Position numbers and translations under genes: made by a program. DNA of 64,000 nt from Lachnospiraceae bacterium (GTDB taxonomy: Bacteria; Bacillota; Clostridia; Lachnospirales; Lachnospiraceae): assembly GCA_910575005.1 (NCBI GenBank), contig CAJTCL010000003.1:230872-294871 (forward strand), written 5' to 3'. Positions 30,929-40,068 of the stretch are shown here, one piece after another. The notes under the pieces were generated by a model, which did no database searches, had not been told where the DNA came from, and saw nothing but the letters and a program-made list of their open reading frames with translations. Each line of letters begins with the position of its first letter. The first letter of the stretch is position 1.

Positions 30929-30996
30929 GCAAACACACAACTTTCATCCGTTGTGTTTGCGCCTCAAATGAAAATGCAGGTATTTTCGCTTGAGGC
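30929..30996 (+). repeat. Two tandem hairpins ahead of the ACT-domain gene
   Basis: The first pairs GCAAACAC...AAC with GTTGTGTTTGC (30929-30960, 2-base bulge). The second pairs GCCTCAA (30961-30967) with TTGAGGC (30990-30996) and, inside, GAAAAT with ATTTTC. Neither has a T tract, and the second ends 12 bases before the probable start codon. Confidence 0.65.
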
Positions 30997-31008
30997 TTGG
31001 TGCAAGCT

Positions 31009-31293
31009 ATGGAAAAGAATATGGATCGAACAATTATTACTGTGGTGGGAAAGGATACAGTGGGGATTATCGCCAAAGTGTGTACTTATCTCTCGGAGCA
31101 TCAAATCAATGTGTTAGATATCAGTCAGACAATTGTCCAAGAGTTTTTTAATATGATGATGATTGCAGATCTTAAAAATTCTGACAAGCCTTTTGACCAG
31201 TGTGCTAAGGATTTAGAATTGCTGGGAAAGGAAATTGGTGTAAATATAAAATGTCAGCGGGAAGAAATATTCAATAAGATGCATAGAATTTAA
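31009..31293 (+). CDS. ACT-domain protein (UPF0237 family)
   Basis: A single ACT domain of about 94 residues ([20 protein letters not shown], then [15 protein letters not shown]), a fold that usually binds amino acids or mediates regulation. Possible starts are TTG 30997, ATG 31009 and ATG 31021, and no ribosome site decides between them. Homologues begin close to the MDRTIITV segment. It is always near the DUF711 gene in related genomes and lies 14 bp upstream of it here, implying a joint but unknown function. Confidence 0.85.
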   Translation: MEKNMDRTIITVVGKDTVGIIAKVCTYLSEHQINVLDISQTIVQEFFNMMMIADLKNSDKPFDQCAKDLELLGKEIGVNIKCQREEIFNKMHRI

Positions 31294-31307
31294 GGAGCGG
31301 CGGCGTA

Positions 31308-32672
31308 ATGATAAATATTTGGGAAGTAAATGAAACCAATAAGATGATTGAGCAGGAGAATCTGGATGTGCGCACGATTACACTGGGAATCAGCCTGCTG
31401 GACTGTATTGATTCAGATCTGGAAAGTTTAAACAACAAGATTTTTCACAAAATCACTTCCACAGCCAGGAAATTGGTGGAGACAGGAGAGGAGATTGAGC
31501 GTAATTACTGTATTCCAATTGTAAATAAACGCATCTCAGTGACGCCGATTGCTCTAGCAGGGCAGGCAGCTTGTAAGAAACCAGAGGATTTTGTGACCAT
31601 TGCAAAGACACTTGACCGGGCAGCCAAAACGGTTGGCGTAAATTTTATTGGCGGCTATTCTGCTTTAGTATCTAAGGGTATGACAGCAGGAGATGAGAAT
31701 CTGATTCGTTCAATTCCGCAGGCGCTTGGGCAGACGGAGCGAGTGTGTAGTTCAGTAAATGTAGGCTCTACAAAAACTGGTATTGATATGGATGCAGTAA
31801 AGCTGATGGGGGAAATCGTGCTTAAAACTGCAGAATATACCAAGGACAATGATTCCCTGGGATGTGCCAAACTAGTAGTATTTTGCAATGCACCAGATGA
31901 CAATCCTTTTATGGCAGGAGCTTTTCATGGGGTGACAGAGGCGGATGCCATTATCAATGTTGGGGTTTCTGGTCCTGGGGTAGTGAAAAAAGCATTGGAA
32001 CAAGTGCGTGGTGAGAGCTTTGAAGTGCTCTGTGAGACGATTAAGAAGACCGCGTTTAAGATTACTCGTGTCGGACAATTGGTGGCACAGGAAGCCAGTA
32101 GGCGTATGGGGATTCCCTTTGGAATTATAGATTTATCACTTGCTCCAACGCCAGCAATAGGGGATTCTGTGGCAGAGATTTTAGAGGAGATCGGTGTAGA
32201 ATATGCCGGAGCACCTGGAACCACTGCAGCACTGGCACTTTTGAACGATCAGGTGAAAAAAGGCGGTATTATGGCATCCTCCTATGTGGGGGGATTAAGC
32301 GGAGCATTTATTCCAGTCAGTGAAGATCAGGGAATGATTGATGCGGTGGAGGCAGGTGCGTTGACGTTGGAAAAACTGGAAGCTATGACTTGTGTATGTT
32401 CTGTAGGACTTGATATGATTGCAATTCCAGGGGATGTACCTCCCGCTACGATTTCAGGTATTATTGCAGATGAGATGGCCATTGGCATGATTAACCAGAA
32501 GACTACTGCTGTGCGATTGATTCCTGTCATTGGAAAAGGGATTGGAGAAATGGTAGAATTTGGTGGTCTTTTGGGTCATGCACCGGTGATGCAGGTAAAT
32601 AAGTATGGATGTCAGGCATTTATTGAACGCAAGGGAAGAATACCGGCACCTGTACACAGTTTTAAAAATTGA
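31308..32672 (+). CDS. DUF711/PFL-like family protein (UPF0210)
   Basis: A 454-residue soluble protein of the UPF0210/DUF711 family, which has a pyruvate-formate-lyase-like fold but no established reaction. Seen are the conserved [13 protein letters not shown] start, [15 protein letters not shown], and the Gly-rich [12 protein letters not shown]. The C-terminal [20 protein letters not shown] carries a conserved Cys. AAGGAGCGG precedes the ATG. It forms a two-gene unit with the ACT protein. Confidence 0.9.
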   Translation: MINIWEVNETNKMIEQENLDVRTITLGISLLDCIDSDLESLNNKIFHKITSTARKLVETGEEIERNYCIPIVNKRISVTPIALAGQAACKKPEDFVTIAKTLDRAAKTVGVNFIGGYSALVSKGMTAGDENLIRSIPQALGQTERVCSSVNVGSTKTGIDMDAVKLMGEIVLKTAEYTKDNDSLGCAKLVVFCNAPDDNPFMAGAFHGVTEADAIINVGVSGPGVVKKALEQVRGESFEVLCETIKKTAFKITRVGQLVAQEASRRMGIPFGIIDLSLAPTPAIGDSVAEILEEIGVEYAGAPGTTAALALLNDQVKKGGIMASSYVGGLSGAFIPVSEDQGMIDAVEAGALTLEKLEAMTCVCSVGLDMIAIPGDVPPATISGIIADEMAIGMINQKTTAVRLIPVIGKGIGEMVEFGGLLGHAPVMQVNKYGCQAFIERKGRIPAPVHSFKN

Positions 32673-32688
32673 GAAAATTCAGAAATGA

Positions 32689-32717
32689 TTGAGAAATGTA
32701 GTACAGTGTGTTATGAT
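32689..32717 (+). promoter_or_regulatory. Promoter of the acidic/basic membrane-protein gene
   Basis: TTGAGA (32689-32694), a 17-base spacer and TATGAT (32712-32717). It starts 17 bases after the DUF711 stop and 41 bases before the TTG start codon. Confidence 0.65.
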
Positions 32718-32757
32718 AGAGATGCAAGTATGAGAAAAAACACCGGAGGTGGAATCT

Positions 32758-34272
32758 TTGAACGAGAGAGAAGATTATCTGGACAGATTATTGCGGGGGG
32801 TGGAAGAACCTGGCTCAGAGGAAGCACCAGGCGCGGAGGAGGACTTTTTCAGCGGTTTAAGCAGTGCATTTTCTAAAGAGACAGAGGATGATTTCCTTCA
32901 GGCATTTGAAAAAAGTGTTTCCAATACATCTGATATGGGGTTGGATAAGGATTTCGATATGGGAGACATTGATCAGATCGTAAATAATGTCAAAAACGGC
33001 ACTTTGGACGATTTGGAACAATTTGGTACCCTGGATGATGGATTGGATTTATCAATTGATGAGTCTTTGCAGAATTATGCAGAGGAAGATAACGGGTTTG
33101 ATGACATTGGAACTGGGTATAAGGATGTAGAATCAGATTTTGTGGTAAATAATCTGGACGGAGAAGAAGATACAGCATATCAGCCAGGAGAACCCAATCA
33201 GGAACTTTTGGATATGTTGTCTGGAATAGGGGAAGAGCCTCCTGCAGAGGAGTTAGAACCGCAGGAGGATTCTTTTGTGATGGAAGAAGAGATGCCATCA
33301 GATGAAGCTTCACTGGAAACATCTTTGGATTTGGAAACTAGTCCAGAACAAGATCAACCGATGCAAGTAGAGGATGCGGTAGAAAAGCTGGCAAAGGAAC
33401 TGGAAGGTCTGGGATTGGAGAATGATGAGCTTTCTATTCTAGACGAGGAACCAGAAGAAGCCCCACAGGAGGAGACGGAACAGGAAGAGACAGGTGAAGA
33501 GAAAGCAGGATTCTTTCAGAGATTAGGACTGCTTCTGTTTGGGGAAGATCATGAGGAACCAGAAGAAGATCCTGCCACAAAGGAGGCTAATGCTGCGGCG
33601 GCTAAGGAGGCCAAAGAGCGTAAAAAGCAGGAGAAGAAGGAAAAGCAAGAACAAAAGAAGAAAGAGAAAGAGGAAAAGAAAGCCCAAAAAGAGAAGGAAA
33701 AGCAGGCGAAACCCAAGAAGGAAAAGAAGCCCAAAGATCCGAATCCAGTACCAAAAGGCAAACCGCTTCCCAAAGGACCTGTGGTTCTGATTATGCTGGT
33801 AGGTATTTCCTTGGTGATTTTAATCAATCTGCTTACCAGTCAGGCAGGATATGCAATCAGTGTCTCTCAGGCGAAAGAATATTATGAACAGGGAGATTAT
33901 GTGGCAGCCTATGGTTGTTTTGAGCAGGGTAAGGCGAAAGCAGCAGATCAAGAGCTTTACAATAAGGCCAGACTTACAGCATATGTACAGCAGCAGATTG
34001 ACAGTTATCAAGTATACCAAAAACAAGATATGTATCATGAGGCATTAAGTGCACTGATTCTTGGTGTGGGACGATACGATAAAAATGCTTATGAAGCGGC
34101 AGCTACAGGGGCAGCAGTAGAGTATGAGAAGATGCTGGAAAAGATTGAAAAGTCGTTAAAGAAGCATTATGATCTGACCTTAGATCAAGCAAGAGAACTG
34201 TATGATATTCGTGAGAAAGAGGATTATACACTGAAATTGTATGAAATTATAGAGGATTTGGGACTTGAATAA
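32758..34272 (+). CDS. Large charged single-pass membrane protein, function unknown
   Basis: A 504-residue protein I cannot assign to a named family. Residues 1 to about 260 are strongly acidic and low in complexity. About 260-340 is a Lys/Glu/Ala helix rich in KEKEEKKAQKEK-like sequence, then Pro/Lys. One hydrophobic helix (VVLIMLVGISLVILINLLT) follows at about 344-362. The last 140 residues are helical and TPR-like (AKEYYEQGDYVAAYGCFEQG). This suggests a cytoplasmic charged tail and an external scaffold domain. GGAGGT at 32745-32750 fits a TTG start at 32758; a GTG at 32749 overlaps that site. hisH follows after 17 bp. Confidence 0.75.
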   Translation: MNEREDYLDRLLRGVEEPGSEEAPGAEEDFFSGLSSAFSKETEDDFLQAFEKSVSNTSDMGLDKDFDMGDIDQIVNNVKNGTLDDLEQFGTLDDGLDLSIDESLQNYAEEDNGFDDIGTGYKDVESDFVVNNLDGEEDTAYQPGEPNQELLDMLSGIGEEPPAEELEPQEDSFVMEEEMPSDEASLETSLDLETSPEQDQPMQVEDAVEKLAKELEGLGLENDELSILDEEPEEAPQEETEQEETGEEKAGFFQRLGLLLFGEDHEEPEEDPATKEANAAAAKEAKERKKQEKKEKQEQKKKEKEEKKAQKEKEKQAKPKKEKKPKDPNPVPKGKPLPKGPVVLIMLVGISLVILINLLTSQAGYAISVSQAKEYYEQGDYVAAYGCFEQGKAKAADQELYNKARLTAYVQQQIDSYQVYQKQDMYHEALSALILGVGRYDKNAYEAAATGAAVEYEKMLEKIEKSLKKHYDLTLDQARELYDIREKEDYTLKLYEIIEDLGLE

Positions 34273-34289
34273 GAGACAGAGGTGACAGC

Positions 34290-34904
34290 ATGATTGCAGT
34301 GATTGATTACGGTGCTGGGAATTTGAAAAGTGTACAGAAGGCACTGAAGTTTTTGGGCAAGGAGAGCTGTATCACTAGAGATCACAAGGAAATTTTGTCT
34401 GCGGATCAGGTGATTCTTCCAGGTGTGGGTGCCTTTGGAGAAGCGATGCAGCATTTAAGACATTATGAGTTGGATAAAGTAATCTGTGAGGTTGTGGAAC
34501 AGGGGACACCTTTTCTTGGAATTTGTCTGGGTCTTCAATTGTTGTTTGCAGGCAGTGAAGAGAGCAGTGGTGTGGAAGGATTACATATCCTTGAGGGAGA
34601 AATTGTCAGAATTCCAGATCAGCCTGGACTTAAGATTCCTCATATTGGTTGGAATTCTCTGCATTTACAGAATCGGGGCAGACTTTTTGAGGGGCTGGAA
34701 GAAGGAAGTTTTGTGTATTTTGTACATTCGTATTACCTGAAAGCCAAGGACACAAGGATTGTGAAGGCATCTACAGAGTATAGCACACAGATTCATGCTT
34801 CCGTCGAGCAAGGAAATGTATTTGCCTGCCAGTTCCACCCAGAGAAGAGCAGCGGTGTGGGACTCAAGATTTTAGAGAATTTCGCAAAGATAGGGGAGGT
34901 GTAA
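34290..34904 (+). CDS. hisH: Imidazole glycerol phosphate synthase, glutaminase subunit
   Basis: Supplies ammonia to HisF in histidine synthesis. A 204-residue class I glutamine amidotransferase with the nucleophile Cys in GICLGLQLLF and the His-Glu of FHPEKSS, plus IPHIGWNS. The hisF start lies 3 bases after the stop. Only these two his genes are present here, so the rest of the pathway must be encoded elsewhere. Confidence 0.96.
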   Translation: MIAVIDYGAGNLKSVQKALKFLGKESCITRDHKEILSADQVILPGVGAFGEAMQHLRHYELDKVICEVVEQGTPFLGICLGLQLLFAGSEESSGVEGLHILEGEIVRIPDQPGLKIPHIGWNSLHLQNRGRLFEGLEEGSFVYFVHSYYLKAKDTRIVKASTEYSTQIHASVEQGNVFACQFHPEKSSGVGLKILENFAKIGEV

Positions 34905-34907
34905 CAG

Positions 34908-35669
34908 ATGTTTACAAAACGAATTATCCCCTGTCTGGATGTACATAATGGGCGTGTGGTAAAGGGAGTAAATTTTGTCAATCTGCGTGATGCCGGAGAT
35001 CCGGTGGCAGTGGCGGCGGCCTATGATCAGGCAGGTGCAGATGAGGTGGTGTTTTTGGACATCACAGCATCCTCAGATGCACGAGATACCGTGGTAGATA
35101 TGGTGCGTCGGGTGGCTGAGACCGTATTTATCCCTTTTACAGTAGGCGGCGGCATCCGTACTGTGGAAGATTTTAAACTGCTTCTCAGAGAAGGTGCAGA
35201 TAAAATTTCCATCAATTCTTCAGCAATCAATACACCAGAGTTAATCAGCGATGCAGCAGATAAATTTGGCAGCCAATGTGTGGTGGTTGCCATTGACGCA
35301 AAGCGCAGGGCAGATGGCAGTGGTTGGAATGTATATAAGAATGGCGGCCGCATTGACACCGGAATGGATGCGGTGGAGTGGGCAGTGCGTGCCAACCGCA
35401 TGGGCGCTGGCGAGATTTTGCTCACCAGCATGGATTGTGATGGCACAAAAGCAGGATATGATTTGAAACTGACTCGAATTATAGCGGACAATGTTTCGAT
35501 TCCAGTAATTGCCTCTGGCGGTGCAGGGACAAAAGAACATTTTTATGAGGCATTGACAGAAGGCGGCGCTGAAGCTGCTTTGGCAGCCTCTTTGTTCCAT
35601 TATAAGGAACTGGAAATATTAGATTTAAAACGATATCTGGCACAGAAAGGTGTTTCAGTGAGAATGTGA
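34908..35669 (+). CDS. hisF: Imidazole glycerol phosphate synthase, cyclase subunit
   Basis: A 253-residue TIM barrel that closes the imidazole ring with ammonia from HisH, releasing AICAR. Catalytic Asp11 lies in [15 protein letters not shown] and the second Asp in [10 protein letters not shown]. Phosphate-binding VGGGIRT and IASGGAG are present. AGGGGAGG ends 8 bases before the ATG. It is coupled to hisH and 27 bp ahead of ung. Confidence 0.97.
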   Translation: MFTKRIIPCLDVHNGRVVKGVNFVNLRDAGDPVAVAAAYDQAGADEVVFLDITASSDARDTVVDMVRRVAETVFIPFTVGGGIRTVEDFKLLLREGADKISINSSAINTPELISDAADKFGSQCVVVAIDAKRRADGSGWNVYKNGGRIDTGMDAVEWAVRANRMGAGEILLTSMDCDGTKAGYDLKLTRIIADNVSIPVIASGGAGTKEHFYEALTEGGAEAALAASLFHYKELEILDLKRYLAQKGVSVRM

Positions 35670-35696
35670 GAGACAAAAGAGAAAGGAGTATATTTT

Positions 35697-36374
35697 ATGG
35701 CAATGCTGCAGAATGATTGGTTAGAGGCGGTTGGAGGAGAATTTAAGAAACCATATTATGCCGAGCTTTATAAATTTGTAAAAGAGGAATATAGTAATGA
35801 AATCGTCTATCCTCCCTCAGATGATATTTTTAATGCTATGCATTTGACACCATTGAATGAGGTAAAGGTCTTAATTTTAGGACAGGATCCCTATCACAAT
35901 CAGGGACAGGCACATGGCTTATGTTTTTCTGTGCAGCCAGATGTAGTAGTCCCGCCTTCTTTGAAAAATATCTATAAGGAACTGCAGGCAGATCTTGGCT
36001 GTGAGATTCCAAACAATGGTTATCTCGTAAAATGGGCCCAACAAGGTATACTGATGTTAAATACCGTGCTTACTGTGCGGGCGCATAAACCTCTTTCTCA
36101 TCAGGGCAAAGGCTGGGAACAGTTTACAGATGCGATTATTGAGGCTGTGAATGCGCAGGATCGTCCGATTGTCTATATGCTGTGGGGGAAGCCAGCACAG
36201 CGAAAGGCATCTATGCTCAATAATCCCAAACATTTAGTTCTAAAAGCGGCTCATCCAAGTCCGTTATCAGCGTCTCATGGATTTTTTGGATGTAAGCATT
36301 TCAGTCAGGCTAATCAGTTTCTAGAGGAGAATGGCATACAGCCCATTGACTGGCAGATTGAGAATGTGCTATAA
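35697..36374 (+). CDS. ung: Uracil-DNA glycosylase
   Basis: Removes uracil from DNA at the start of base-excision repair. A 225-residue family 1 enzyme with the catalytic water-activating motif GQDPYHNQGQAHGLCFSV and the C-terminal HPSPLSASHGF loop. AAAGGAG precedes the ATG. A strong promoter is embedded in its last codons and serves whatever lies downstream. Confidence 0.97.
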   Translation: MAMLQNDWLEAVGGEFKKPYYAELYKFVKEEYSNEIVYPPSDDIFNAMHLTPLNEVKVLILGQDPYHNQGQAHGLCFSVQPDVVVPPSLKNIYKELQADLGCEIPNNGYLVKWAQQGILMLNTVLTVRAHKPLSHQGKGWEQFTDAIIEAVNAQDRPIVYMLWGKPAQRKASMLNNPKHLVLKAAHPSPLSASHGFFGCKHFSQANQFLEENGIQPIDWQIENVL

Positions 36375-36375
36375 T
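36346..36375 (+). promoter_or_regulatory. Strong promoter inside the 3' end of ung
   Basis: TTGACT (36346-36351), an 18-base spacer and a consensus TATAAT (36370-36375) that overlaps the ung stop codon. Initiation is expected near 36382. Confidence 0.75.
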
Positions 36376-36381
36376 ATAAAT

Positions 36382-36447
36382 TAAGGACAAGGGAGTTAGG
36401 TGGCAAAGTAAGCCGGGAAACGGTGGTGAACAGTTTCCCGGTTCTTT
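36382..36447 (+). ncRNA. Candidate short RNA of about 65 nt
   Basis: From the predicted start near 36382 to the terminator at 36447 there is room only for a short transcript with no convincing coding frame. It contains GGGAGTTAGGTGGC, AAGTAAGCC and a strong final hairpin. I recognise no Rfam family. It could be a free small RNA or an attenuated leader of the coiled-coil gene at 36627. Confidence 0.45.
36412..36447 (+). terminator. Intrinsic terminator behind the ung-internal promoter
   Basis: Stem CCGGGAAAC (36413-36421) with GTTTCCCGG (36433-36441), an 11-base loop, then TTCTTTTT. It ends the candidate small RNA and any read-through from ung. Confidence 0.88.
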
Positions 36448-36453
36448 TTATCA

Positions 36454-36544
36454 TATAGGATACGTCTTTGGCTTTCCTAATATAAAAAGCGTTCCGCACA
36501 GGAATCGTTTTCATTATATGGGATATTCCCCAGAATTTCCTATA
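36454..36544. repeat. 91-nt imperfect palindrome (MITE-like or large hairpin)
   Basis: The outer arms TATAGGA (36454-36460) and TCCTATA (36538-36544) are perfect. Inside, TATAAAAAGCGTTCC and the complement of GGAATCGTTTTCATTATA pair with few interruptions around the centre GCACA. It carries no gene. Confidence 0.6.
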
Positions 36545-36626
36545 CAGCTTCATGTGATGTCTGCATAAATTTTTTGTAAATTGCTAATAACATTCTTTAA
36601 AATCACCTTTACAGGAGAGGAATGAA

Positions 36627-37457
36627 ATGGGTATTATATTTGATAAAAAGCAACGACAGACAAAGAAAGCAAAGGAACAAGATATGGAAAAAGAAAGGAC
36701 GCAAAATAAGGTGCAAAAAGAAGATTTTTTATTGAATCAAATTGATGAATTTAAAGAGAAGGCAAAGCAGCTCCAGGGATTGTTGCTCACTAAGGAAAAT
36801 AAAGTGGAAGAACTTCAAGGGGTATTGGCAGAGCGCGAGGAAAGGGCGAAACAGCTTCAAAGTGTGCTTGATCAACATAAAAAGGAAGCGGATAAGCTGA
36901 TACAGGTTGTGCAGGCACAGATCAATGCACTGATTGCCAGGGTAGATGATCAGTTAAAGTCGATGGATGAAAATGTAAGCAGTGAGATTGATTCCCTGGA
37001 TGAGCGCTTTAGTGAACAGGTTACAGAATTGAATAGTAATTCCAGACAACAGATGGCAGAGATTGATAAGCAGTTCCAGCATTTTTCAAAGGCTTCTGAG
37101 GAGAAGTCACAGGAACAAGCAGAAATGATCAAGGCCTCATTGGAGGAGATTTCTGTAAAATTAGAGGATGCCATTAAAAATATGGAAGCGATCGCGGAAC
37201 TTCCCCAGAAACAGGTAGAGGACAAGCTTGGTGTATTAAAAGCAGAATTGGGTGAAAAAGTTCATAGTGAGAATGTAAAATGCTATCGTAATATCCAGAC
37301 TTTGGTGGAGGAATTGGAAAAACGAATTGACAGTAAAGATACAGGAGCACAAAGTTTAAATGCAATGAAAGGTTATTTTGGAGCATTGATTCTGCTTTCA
37401 GTTGTCAATATAGCAGGTCTGGCAGCAGTGATTGCCCGTATGTTTGGTTTCTTTTAA
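36627..37457 (+). CDS. Coiled-coil protein with C-terminal membrane anchor
   Basis: A 276-residue protein that is almost entirely helical and heptad-like from residue 20 to 240 (LQGVLAEREERAKQLQSVLD and similar). A single C-terminal transmembrane helix (ALILLSVVNIAGLAAVIA) ends the chain. This tail-anchored topology places the coiled coil in the cytoplasm. I recognise no functional family; it resembles conserved hypothetical proteins of Lachnospiraceae. GAGAGGAATGAA precedes the ATG. The pyrophosphatase gene follows after 25 bp. Confidence 0.8.
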   Translation: MGIIFDKKQRQTKKAKEQDMEKERTQNKVQKEDFLLNQIDEFKEKAKQLQGLLLTKENKVEELQGVLAEREERAKQLQSVLDQHKKEADKLIQVVQAQINALIARVDDQLKSMDENVSSEIDSLDERFSEQVTELNSNSRQQMAEIDKQFQHFSKASEEKSQEQAEMIKASLEEISVKLEDAIKNMEAIAELPQKQVEDKLGVLKAELGEKVHSENVKCYRNIQTLVEELEKRIDSKDTGAQSLNAMKGYFGALILLSVVNIAGLAAVIARMFGFF

Positions 37458-37482
37458 TTGATCAAAGTGCAGAGGATATAAC

Positions 37483-39138
37483 ATGGAGCAGGAAAAAAAG
37501 GTATGGGTGATCGGTCACAAAAATCCAGATACAGATTCCATTTGTAGCGCGATTGCCTATGCAGATTTAAAAAATAAAACTGGAACAATGTCCTATGAGG
37601 CAAAACGGGCTGGACAGGTCAATGAAGAGACAAAATATGTGCTGGAATATTTTGAAGCGGGTTTGCCAGAATATGTGGGAGATGTTGGGGCACAGGTTAA
37701 GGATATTGAAATTCGCAAAACGCCAGGGGTTGGTAGTCATATTTCCCTGAAAACTGCCTGGCAGACGATGAAGGCGCAAAATGTTGTCACCCTTCCAATT
37801 ACCAATGATAATGAAATTCTGGAGGGACTTATCATCACCGGAGATATTGCGACTTCTTATATGGATGTATACGATAACCGAATTCTCGCCAAAGCACGAA
37901 CGCAATATAAAAATATTGCAGAAACTTTGGAAGGAGAAGTGCTTGCTGGGAATGCACATGGGTATTTTGTAAAGGGAAAGGTAGTCGCGGCCACGGAAAG
38001 CCCAGAATTGATGGAGGAATATATAGAAGATGATGATATGGTGATTCTGGGTAATCGTTATGAGGTGCAGCTTTGTGCCATTGAGATGAACGCCAGTTGT
38101 ATCATTGTCTGTTCTGATGCAAAAGTTTCCAAAACAATTCAGAAGCTGGCAGAGGAGAGAGGTTGTATCATTATCACCACACCTTATGATACCTATACTG
38201 TTTCCCGACTCATAAACCAAAGTATGCCAGTAAAATATTTTATGCGGCACGAACATTTGATTACTTTTGAATTGGAAGAATTTGTGGATGACATTCGTGA
38301 AGTGATGTCGCAAGTGCGGCATCGAGATTTTCCAATTTTGGATAAAAATGGAAAATATGTGGGTATGATTTCACGTAGAAATTTGTTAAATATGAAGCGT
38401 AAACAAGTGATTTTGGTAGATCACAATGAACGCACGCAGGCAGTGGATGGGATTGATGGGGCAGAGATTTTAGAGATCATTGACCATCACAGACTGGGCA
38501 GCCTGGAAACCATATCACCAGTTTTTTTCCGTAATCAGCCTCTGGGCTGCACTTCTACAATTATCTATCAGATGTATTGGGAGCAGGGGGTGAAGATCTC
38601 AAGGCAGATTGCTGGACTGTTGTGTTCGGCTATTATATCAGATACTTTGATGTTTCGCTCTCCAACCTGTACCCAGGTGGATCGCCAAGCGGCTACGGTG
38701 CTTGCTGGAATTGCTGGCATTGATATAGAGGAACATGCAAAGAAAATGTTTCAGGCTGGCAGCAATTTCGGAGAAAAAAGCCCAGAAGAAATTTTTTATC
38801 AAGATTTCAAGACATTCTATGCCGAAAAAAGGGAGTTTGGTGTAGGACAACTCAGTGCTATGAGTGAGGAAGAGCTGCAGGCAGTCTCCATAAAATTAAG
38901 GCCATATTTGGAACAGGTACAAAAAGAGCGGAAGTTGGATATGATCTATGTGATGCTTACCAATATTTTGGAGGAAAATACAAATTTGATTTATGTAGGA
39001 GAGCAGGCCAAAGAGATTGCAGAGAGTGCATTTCACGGACATGTGATTGATCAGGGAGATAGTCTTTTGCTCAGAGGGGTAGTTTCCCGAAAGAAACAGT
39101 TGATCCCAGCCCTTATGCTGGCGTTACAGGAAAATTAG
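37483..39138 (+). CDS. ppaC: Manganese-dependent inorganic pyrophosphatase with CBS-DRTGG regulatory insert
   Basis: A 551-residue family II pyrophosphatase of the DHH superfamily, hydrolysing PPi to phosphate. The N-terminus GHKNPDTDSICSAIAYA carries metal ligands. Residues about 70-305 hold two CBS halves flanking a DRTGG domain, which in relatives binds adenine nucleotides and regulates activity. The rest of the DHH domain (DHHRLG) and DHHA2 (SDTLMFRSPTCTQVD, and the substrate Arg/Lys in LLRGVVSRKKQ) follow. It probably removes the PPi of biosynthesis and responds to energy charge. The flavin reductase gene begins 2 bases after it. Confidence 0.92.
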   Translation: MEQEKKVWVIGHKNPDTDSICSAIAYADLKNKTGTMSYEAKRAGQVNEETKYVLEYFEAGLPEYVGDVGAQVKDIEIRKTPGVGSHISLKTAWQTMKAQNVVTLPITNDNEILEGLIITGDIATSYMDVYDNRILAKARTQYKNIAETLEGEVLAGNAHGYFVKGKVVAATESPELMEEYIEDDDMVILGNRYEVQLCAIEMNASCIIVCSDAKVSKTIQKLAEERGCIIITTPYDTYTVSRLINQSMPVKYFMRHEHLITFELEEFVDDIREVMSQVRHRDFPILDKNGKYVGMISRRNLLNMKRKQVILVDHNERTQAVDGIDGAEILEIIDHHRLGSLETISPVFFRNQPLGCTSTIIYQMYWEQGVKISRQIAGLLCSAIISDTLMFRSPTCTQVDRQAATVLAGIAGIDIEEHAKKMFQAGSNFGEKSPEEIFYQDFKTFYAEKREFGVGQLSAMSEEELQAVSIKLRPYLEQVQKERKLDMIYVMLTNILEENTNLIYVGEQAKEIAESAFHGHVIDQGDSLLLRGVVSRKKQLIPALMLALQEN

Positions 39139-39140
39139 GT

Positions 39141-39812
39141 ATGCAGCGGAAGATGAAAAAGCAGCGAACAAATCATGATAATTTAAAACGTGTGTCTGTC
39201 TATCACAAACAACAGTGGAAACCTGGGAATATGGTTTACCCTGTTCCAGCAGTGATGGTAACTGTGGCAGACAAAGAGGGAAGAGATAATATTATCACTG
39301 TGGCCTGGACAGGTACAGTTTGTACCAATCCACCGATGGTTTACATTTCGGTTCGTCCAGAACGTTATTCATATCATATGATACAAGAGACAGGAGAGTT
39401 TGTAATTAACCTTACAACAAGAGAACTTACATATGCCACAGATTACTGCGGAGTTGTTTCTGGACGTCAGACAGATAAGTTTGAGGTGCTGAAATTGACA
39501 AGGCAGCGGGCATCTAAGGTAAAACCTCCTCTGATTGGAGAAAGTCCAGTCAATATTGAATGTAAAGTATCACAATGTCTGAAACTTGGTTCACATCATA
39601 TGTTTTTGGCAGAAGTAGTGTCTGTCCATATCTCAGAACAATATATGGATCCAAAAGGAAAATTTCATCTGGAGCAGGCTCAGCCTATGGTGTATTCTCA
39701 TGGAACTTATTATGGTTTGGAGCATGTTCTGGGAACCTTTGGATATAGTGTGAGAAAAGCAGGTAGTCCTGCGCGGAAAAAACGGAATCAGCCTTCTGGA
39801 ACTAAGAAATAG
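39141..39812 (+). CDS. Flavin reductase family protein
   Basis: A 223-residue FMN-binding split-barrel protein. After a basic N-terminus the flavin domain has NIITVAWTGTVCTNPPMVYI, SVRPERYS, and GEFVINLTTRELTYATDYCG. Such proteins supply reduced flavin or act as small NAD(P)H:flavin oxidoreductases; the partner is unknown. The C-terminus is basic (KKRNQPSGTKK). It is cotranscribed with ppaC. Confidence 0.88.
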   Translation: MQRKMKKQRTNHDNLKRVSVYHKQQWKPGNMVYPVPAVMVTVADKEGRDNIITVAWTGTVCTNPPMVYISVRPERYSYHMIQETGEFVINLTTRELTYATDYCGVVSGRQTDKFEVLKLTRQRASKVKPPLIGESPVNIECKVSQCLKLGSHHMFLAEVVSVHISEQYMDPKGKFHLEQAQPMVYSHGTYYGLEHVLGTFGYSVRKAGSPARKKRNQPSGTKK

Positions 39813-40068
39813 TTGCCATTTACTCCCATATCATTCATAAAGTTCTACATTTCGTTTTGGTCTGTGCTAAAAGCCCATTGGGATTTAGCATTGTTCCCTT
39901 AGTCAGTACAAATGAAGAAATCATAATGTAAGCCTATGAATATTTCATTATTGGCTGACAAATGAACTGTAATAAGAGAAAGTGCTGAGAAAAAATCCAA
40001 AAACAGTGGAAGGCATAGATAAAAGGTGCTATAATAAATGTGAATATAAATTGTTAGAAGGGAAAGTG

